Assembly: GCA_023819545.1 (NCBI GenBank)
Contig: JAMWCA010000014.1
Location: 1 to 17,253 of the forward strand
DNA from: Candidatus Omnitrophota bacterium
Lineage (GTDB): Bacteria > Ratteibacteria > UBA8468 > B48-G9 > JAFGKM01
Length of the DNA stretch: 17,253 nt
Reading direction: 5' to 3'
Below, one piece after another: positions 13,849-17,253 of this stretch; positions within the stretch are counted from its first letter, which is position 1, and each line of letters begins with the position of its first letter. Below the pieces are notes generated by a model that saw only the letters and a program-made list of their open reading frames with translations, was not told where the DNA came from and made no database searches. Made by a program: the position numbers and the translations under genes.

Positions 13849-14753
13849 TTTAATTCCTCAAGTTTAACAACTCTTTTTTCTCTTTCACTTATCAAAGCAC
13901 ATTCAATAAATTTCATAATTTCAAGCGTTTCTTCAGGATCAATAGGCGTTTTTCCTGTTTTAAAAAATTCAATTATTTTTTTTAAAAGTTGAGAATAAAG
14001 TGGAACTTCTGTTGAATAAGTTGTTTGATAAACTTTTTTTTCTCCAAATACAGTAACTCCATAGTTTTGTACTCCTTTTCTTATTCCTCTAATCGTTCCA
14101 ATTTTATTTTTCCACAGACCAACTACAAAATGAAAATCTTCTGTTGCCTCGCAATACACCTTTTCACATCCTTTTCCCATAAAAGTATAAAGAATTTCAA
14201 CTCCGTGTATTCCATACCAGAAAAGTCCGGGATTTGTTGGTTCAATGGGGCAAGGGGAAAAAGCATCGCATCCATAAACTTCTCCAAGTTCTGGGTCTTC
14301 CTTAATTTTTGAAATGTTAAAATCAAATCTTAATGAAGAACAGGAAAAAACAGGGCACTGGAATTCTTCTGCCATCATATATATTTTCAATGCATCATAA
14401 TAATTTGCGGCTAATGGTTTATCTATAAAAACGGGTTTATTTGCTTTTATGACTGGTTCTACCTCTTTTAAATGTCTTCTTCCATCAACACTTTCAAGGA
14501 GAATTGCATCAACCTTTTTTATTAATTCTTCTATAGAATTTACAATTTCAATATTATATTTTTCAATAAGTTCTTTTTTAAAACTCTCTACTCTTGAATA
14601 ACTTGCATATAGATCTGGACTGAATGAAGGATATCCTGCTACAATTCTTCCTCCTTCTACATGGAATGGGTCATTTTTGTCATTTAAAAGCTTTGTAAAG
14701 GCAACTACATGTGAGGTATCAAAACCAATTATCCCTATTTTTATATCTTTCAT
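13845..14753 (-). CDS. Gfo/Idh/MocA family oxidoreductase, variant nucleotide loop
   Basis: This 302-aa protein has a Rossmann-like start, IKIGIIGFDTSHVVAFTKLL (4-23), in which the usual GxGxxG is GFDTSH; FIDKPLA (109-115) replaces the family EKP motif; and NPGLFWYGIHGVEILYTFMG (174-193) provides the substrate-domain histidine H183. This belongs to a divergent, shorter branch of the family whose reaction I cannot name. It is the first gene of a leftward two-gene operon with the ceramidase-like gene, has the ribosome binding site TGGAGGT, and a promoter with a perfect TATAAT upstream. Loss of glycines in the nucleotide loop leaves open whether it binds NAD(P) in the standard way. Confidence 0.87.
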   Translation of the reverse strand: MKDIKIGIIGFDTSHVVAFTKLLNDKNDPFHVEGGRIVAGYPSFSPDLYASYSRVESFKKELIEKYNIEIVNSIEELIKKVDAILLESVDGRRHLKEVEPVIKANKPVFIDKPLAANYYDALKIYMMAEEFQCPVFSCSSLRFDFNISKIKEDPELGEVYGCDAFSPCPIEPTNPGLFWYGIHGVEILYTFMGKGCEKVYCEATEDFHFVVGLWKNKIGTIRGIRKGVQNYGVTVFGEKKVYQTTYSTEVPLYSQLLKKIIEFFKTGKTPIDPEETLEIMKFIECALISEREKRVVKLEELK

Positions 14754-14787
14754 TATACCTCCAGTTTAAATTTTAGAAACCCTGTTA

Positions 14788-14817
14788 ATTATATCACTTT
14801 TTAACATAATTTTACAA
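14788..14817 (-). promoter_or_regulatory. Leftward promoter of the Gfo/Idh-ceramidase-like operon
   Basis: The minus strand shows TTGTAA (14817-14812) and TATAAT (14793-14788) with an 18-bp spacer. Predicted transcription start is near 14781, leaving a short leader before the ATG at 14753. Its -35 box lies over the -35 box of the rightward promoter. Confidence 0.6.
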
Positions 14818-14839
14818 TTTTTTGATTTCATATTAACAT
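14811..14839 (+). promoter_or_regulatory. Rightward promoter of the TIM-barrel isomerase gene
   Basis: TTTACA (14811-14816) and TAACAT (14834-14839) are 17 bp apart on the plus strand. Predicted transcription start is near 14846, about 19 nt before the ATG, with the ribosome binding site AAAGGAG between. The hexamers are moderate matches, so this call is weaker than that for the opposite strand. Confidence 0.45.
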
Positions 14840-14864
14840 AAAAATTGATTAAAAAGGAGTCAAA

Positions 14865-15677
14865 ATGAAAAAATTGAGATTAGGGTTGATAGTTGGTTCA
14901 AGAGATATAGAAAAAAGTTTTGAAAAAATTAAAATGTTGGATTTATCAATATGTCAGATTGGTTTTCTCGCAGAAGAAATTGATAGTTTTGACCCTTATT
15001 TTATAAAAAAACAAAGTGAAAATTATGGTATTGAAATTTTTGCTGTTTTTATGCTTTTTAAAGGACAGATTTTTAATAATAAAGATGGACCCTCTACAAT
15101 GGGATTTGTTGCTGAAAAATATAGAGAGGAAAGGTTAAAATTGTCTTATAAATTTTCTGACTTTGTTAAAGAAATTGGAGTTAAAAATATTGTATGTCAT
15201 GTTGGTTTTATTCCCGATGATGAACAAAATCCAATTTATAAATCATTTTTACCTGTTATGAAAAAAGTTATTGAGAAATGTAAAGAAAATGAACAAAATT
15301 TTTTATTTGAGACAGGACAGGAATTACCATCAACATTAAAAAGAACAATTATTGAGATAGGTATGGATAATGTTGGGATAAATCTTGACCCTGCAAATTT
15401 AATATTATATGGAAAAGCAAACCCTCTTGATGCAGTTGAAATATTTGGAGAATATGTTAGAAGTATGCATGGTAAAGATGGTCTTTGGCCAAATAGAGAT
15501 GAATATCTTGGGAAAGAAGTTCCTATAGGTGAAGGAATGGTAAATTTCCCTGTTTTATTAAGACGACTTAAAAATAAGGGTTTTTCTGGTCCAATAATAA
15601 TTGAAAGAGAGATATCAGGAGAAAAACAAATAGAAGATATAAAGAAAGGGATTAAATATTTAGAGCCATACTTATAA
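14865..15677 (+). CDS. Xylose-isomerase-like TIM-barrel sugar isomerase/epimerase
   Basis: This 270-aa protein is a member of the AP-endonuclease-2/xylose-isomerase-like TIM-barrel superfamily. Probable metal ligands are E149 (FLFETGQE), D175 (GINLDPANL), H202 (SMHGKD) and E247 (IIIERE); GEGMVNFPVLLRRLKNKGFSG (222-242) is the typical late motif of these isomerases. NIVCHVGF (108-115) gives the earlier barrel histidine. Such enzymes isomerise or epimerise keto-sugars, inosose or small sugar acids. The gene stands alone on the plus strand, divergent from the Gfo/Idh-ceramidase-like operon with overlapping -35 boxes, and ends 1 nt before the converging alcohol dehydrogenase gene. It is a distant paralogue of the Hyi-like gene at 3878-4639 rather than a recent copy. 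Confidence 0.87.
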   Translation: MKKLRLGLIVGSRDIEKSFEKIKMLDLSICQIGFLAEEIDSFDPYFIKKQSENYGIEIFAVFMLFKGQIFNNKDGPSTMGFVAEKYREERLKLSYKFSDFVKEIGVKNIVCHVGFIPDDEQNPIYKSFLPVMKKVIEKCKENEQNFLFETGQELPSTLKRTIIEIGMDNVGINLDPANLILYGKANPLDAVEIFGEYVRSMHGKDGLWPNRDEYLGKEVPIGEGMVNFPVLLRRLKNKGFSGPIIIEREISGEKQIEDIKKGIKYLEPYL

Positions 15678-15678
15678 A

Positions 15679-16791
15679 TTAATAAGCATGATTTATAATT
15701 CTGTAAAAATCTTGTTTTGTTAAATTAAATTTCATTCTTTTCATTGCTCTTTCACATCCTTTGATTGATAATTCTACAAGTTCTTCAATATCTTGTTGTT
15801 TAGCACCTATTTCTCTTAATTTTATCGGTAAACCAAGTTTAATTATGAAGTTCTTAAGTTCTGAAGTTCTGCAAATAATATTTTCCAACTCTTCTATCTC
15901 TTTTTCATATTTATTTTCTTTCATAAATTCAAGTATATAAGGCAGAAATAAAGCATTTGCTGTTCCATGATGAATACCATATTTTATAGTTAATGAATAC
16001 CCAATACCATGAACTATAATTGTTCCAGTTCTATTTATAGCATATCCAGCAAAAGTTGAAGCAAGAAATATTTTTTCTTTTGCTTGTTTGTCACCTTCAA
16101 CTGCTCTTTTTAGGTTTTCATAAAGCAATTTTAATGACTCAATTGCAAATAGTTTAGACATATAATCACTTGTTGTTGCAAGATAACTTTCTACTGAATG
16201 GCTAAAAGCATCCATTCCTGTTGCTCCAATTAATTTTGGTGGTAAAAAATCAAGAACATCAGGATCAAGAATTGCTAAAACCGGAATTATTTTTTCACTT
16301 GCAACTGTTTTTTTTGTTTTTTCTTTTTCATCTATTATAACAGCATATCTTGTAACTTCACTCCCTGTTCCACAAGTTGTTGGCACAGCAATAATTGGTA
16401 ATGGTTGGTTTTTTAAATTTGCTTCACCAAAATAATCTCTCAAATTTCCCTGATTTTTCACTCTTAAAGCAATACACTTTCCAACATCAAGAGCACTTCC
16501 TCCACCTATTGCGACGATTAAATCACAGTTTTCTTTTTCACAGAACTCAGTCCCTTCTTCCACATTTTCTACATCAGGTTCTGGCTTTACATTTGAAAAT
16601 ATTGAAAAATCAATCTTTTCCTTTTCAAAAATATTTTTTATTTTTTCAAAAAGTCCAGATTTATATATAAAATTTTTTCCAGAAACAATTAGAACTTTTT
16701 TTCCATAATTTTTTACAAGTGGTAAATAGTTTTCAATTCCATTTCTTCTAAAATAAATTTTTGTAGGAGCAAAAAAATAGATTTCATCCAT
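15679..16791 (-). CDS. Iron-containing (group III) alcohol dehydrogenase
   Basis: This 370-aa protein matches the Fe-dependent alcohol dehydrogenase family. The nucleotide motif is IVAIGGGSALDVGK (92-105), followed by PTTCGTGSEVT (137-147), and the metal site is formed by D194 and H198 (GMDAFSHSVESY), H261 (VHGIGYSL) and H275 (IHHGTANA). Members reduce aldehydes or oxidise alcohols and diols; the natural substrate is unknown. The family shares its fold with 3-dehydroquinate synthase, which matters because the gene starts 14 nt after aroA, but the motifs here are those of the alcohol dehydrogenases, not AroB. The ribosome binding site GGAGGT lies in the 14-nt gap. Operon with aroA is likely, whether or not the functions are linked. 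Confidence 0.93.
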   Translation of the reverse strand: MDEIYFFAPTKIYFRRNGIENYLPLVKNYGKKVLIVSGKNFIYKSGLFEKIKNIFEKEKIDFSIFSNVKPEPDVENVEEGTEFCEKENCDLIVAIGGGSALDVGKCIALRVKNQGNLRDYFGEANLKNQPLPIIAVPTTCGTGSEVTRYAVIIDEKEKTKKTVASEKIIPVLAILDPDVLDFLPPKLIGATGMDAFSHSVESYLATTSDYMSKLFAIESLKLLYENLKRAVEGDKQAKEKIFLASTFAGYAINRTGTIIVHGIGYSLTIKYGIHHGTANALFLPYILEFMKENKYEKEIEELENIICRTSELKNFIIKLGLPIKLREIGAKQQDIEELVELSIKGCERAMKRMKFNLTKQDFYRIINHAY

Positions 16792-16805
16792 TTCTTACCT
16801 CCAGT

Positions 16806-17253
16806 TTATACAAAAATAAAATTTATTCCAAGTTGTCTATATTTATCAAAAAATTCTGGAAATGAAATTTCTACACACTCTGCATTTTCAATTACAGTTT
16901 TACCTTCAGCAACGAATGAAGCAATTACAAGAGACATTGCTATTCTATGGTCTTGCCAAGAGTTAACTTTTGCTGCTTTTAATTTTTTAACTCCTCTAAC
17001 TATAAATCCATCTTCTCTCTCTTCTATATCAGCAGACAGTTTCTTTAATTCAGTTGTTATTGATTTAATTCTATCTGATTCTTTAACTCTTAATTCTTTT
17101 GCGCCAGTGACAATAGTTATACCTTTAGATATACTTCCTAAAACAGCAATAAGTGGTATTTCATCAATAATATTTGGAACTTCTTCTGGGAATACTTCAA
17201 CTCCTTTTAGTTTTTCTGAATAATAAATCTTTACATCTCCAATTGGTTCACCT
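16806..17253 (-). CDS. aroA: 3-phosphoshikimate 1-carboxyvinyltransferase (EPSP synthase), C-terminal part, cut by the window edge
   Basis: The minus strand reads 148 codons from the window edge to TAA at 16808-16806. The fragment contains late EPSP synthase motifs in order: VPNIIDEIPLIAVL (the Asp matching D313 of E. coli AroA), GAKELRVKESDRI (Lys, Glu and Arg of the KESDR motif), then WQDHRIAMSLVIAS and ENAECVEISFPEFF near the end. EPSP synthase joins shikimate-3-phosphate and phosphoenolpyruvate in aromatic amino acid synthesis. The N-terminal two thirds lie outside the window. It is followed by the iron alcohol dehydrogenase with a 14-nt gap. The motifs are complete and undamaged in the visible part. 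Confidence 0.95.
   Translation of the reverse strand, partial: GEPIGDVKIYYSEKLKGVEVFPEEVPNIIDEIPLIAVLGSISKGITIVTGAKELRVKESDRIKSITTELKKLSADIEEREDGFIVRGVKKLKAAKVNSWQDHRIAMSLVIASFVAEGKTVIENAECVEISFPEFFDKYRQLGINFIFV

Noticed and set aside
15679..16791. The alcohol dehydrogenase as a 3-dehydroquinate synthase (AroB), suggested by its place next to aroA
   Set aside because: The metal-site pattern GxDAxxHxxE...HG...L...HHG is that of iron alcohol dehydrogenases; AroB motifs are not seen.
1..17253. Mobile element, phage, toxin-antitoxin or CRISPR content
   Set aside because: No transposase, integrase, phage protein, toxin pair or regularly spaced repeat array was found; base composition looks uniform across the window.

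Overview
The window looks like a piece of a bacterial chromosome with very low GC. Coding sequence, codon third positions and gaps are all strongly A/T-biased, ribosome binding sites of the AAGGAGG type are common, stop codons are standard, and sigma70-like promoter hexamers can be read. Most genes are on the minus strand. There are no RNA genes, transposases, phage genes or CRISPR arrays. The gene content is a pyruvate phosphate dikinase, a minimal TatA/TatC system with Fe-S proteins and a DUF362 protein, and many small-sugar enzymes (two Gfo/Idh/MocA dehydrogenases, two xylose-isomerase-like TIM barrels, a DegT aminotransferase, a NagB-like protein, a neutral-ceramidase-like protein). This recalls AT-rich, anaerobic candidate phyla near the PVC group (Omnitrophota or Ratteibacteria-like). 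That placement is an inference from gene content only.

Left part (1-3877). The tail of a plus-strand multi-pass membrane protein enters from the left edge. It converges on a tightly packed minus-strand operon read from right to left: DUF362 protein, short NapH-like membrane Fe-S protein, NapG/MauM-like ferredoxin with four 4Fe-4S cluster motifs, tatA, tatC. Neighbouring genes overlap by 8, 4 and 8 nt and the last two are 3 nt apart. The DUF362 protein and the ferredoxin both start with a twin-arginine signal (KRREFLK, KRRDFLK), so two probable Tat substrates are encoded with their own translocase. This is the best candidate here for a poorly described system: an envelope electron-transfer module built around a DUF362 protein.

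Middle part (3878-9122). All genes are minus strand: a YIP1-like membrane protein with its own promoter, ppdK with a near-consensus promoter (TTGACT-17-TATAAT), a NIF3-like metal protein, and a hydroxypyruvate-isomerase-like TIM barrel. A 16-bp tandem duplication ending in a perfect 21-bp palindrome fills the gap between ppdK and the NIF3-like gene and touches its start codon.

Right part (9123-17253). Sugar and aminosugar genes are arranged around two divergent control regions. The first (11443-11529) drives DegT plus Gfo/Idh leftward and the NagB-like gene rightward from two promoters whose -10 boxes overlap face to face. The second (14754-14864) drives Gfo/Idh plus the ceramidase-like gene leftward and a TIM-barrel isomerase rightward, with overlapping -35 boxes. 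The NagB-like protein keeps several family motifs but has lost the Asp of the GxGxDGH motif, so its reaction is probably not ordinary glucosamine-6-phosphate deamination. At the right edge an iron-type alcohol dehydrogenase follows 14 nt after the 3' end of aroA. Together the sugar genes suggest oxidation, transamination and isomerisation of an unidentified sugar, aminosugar or cyclitol; the substrate cannot be read from sequence.
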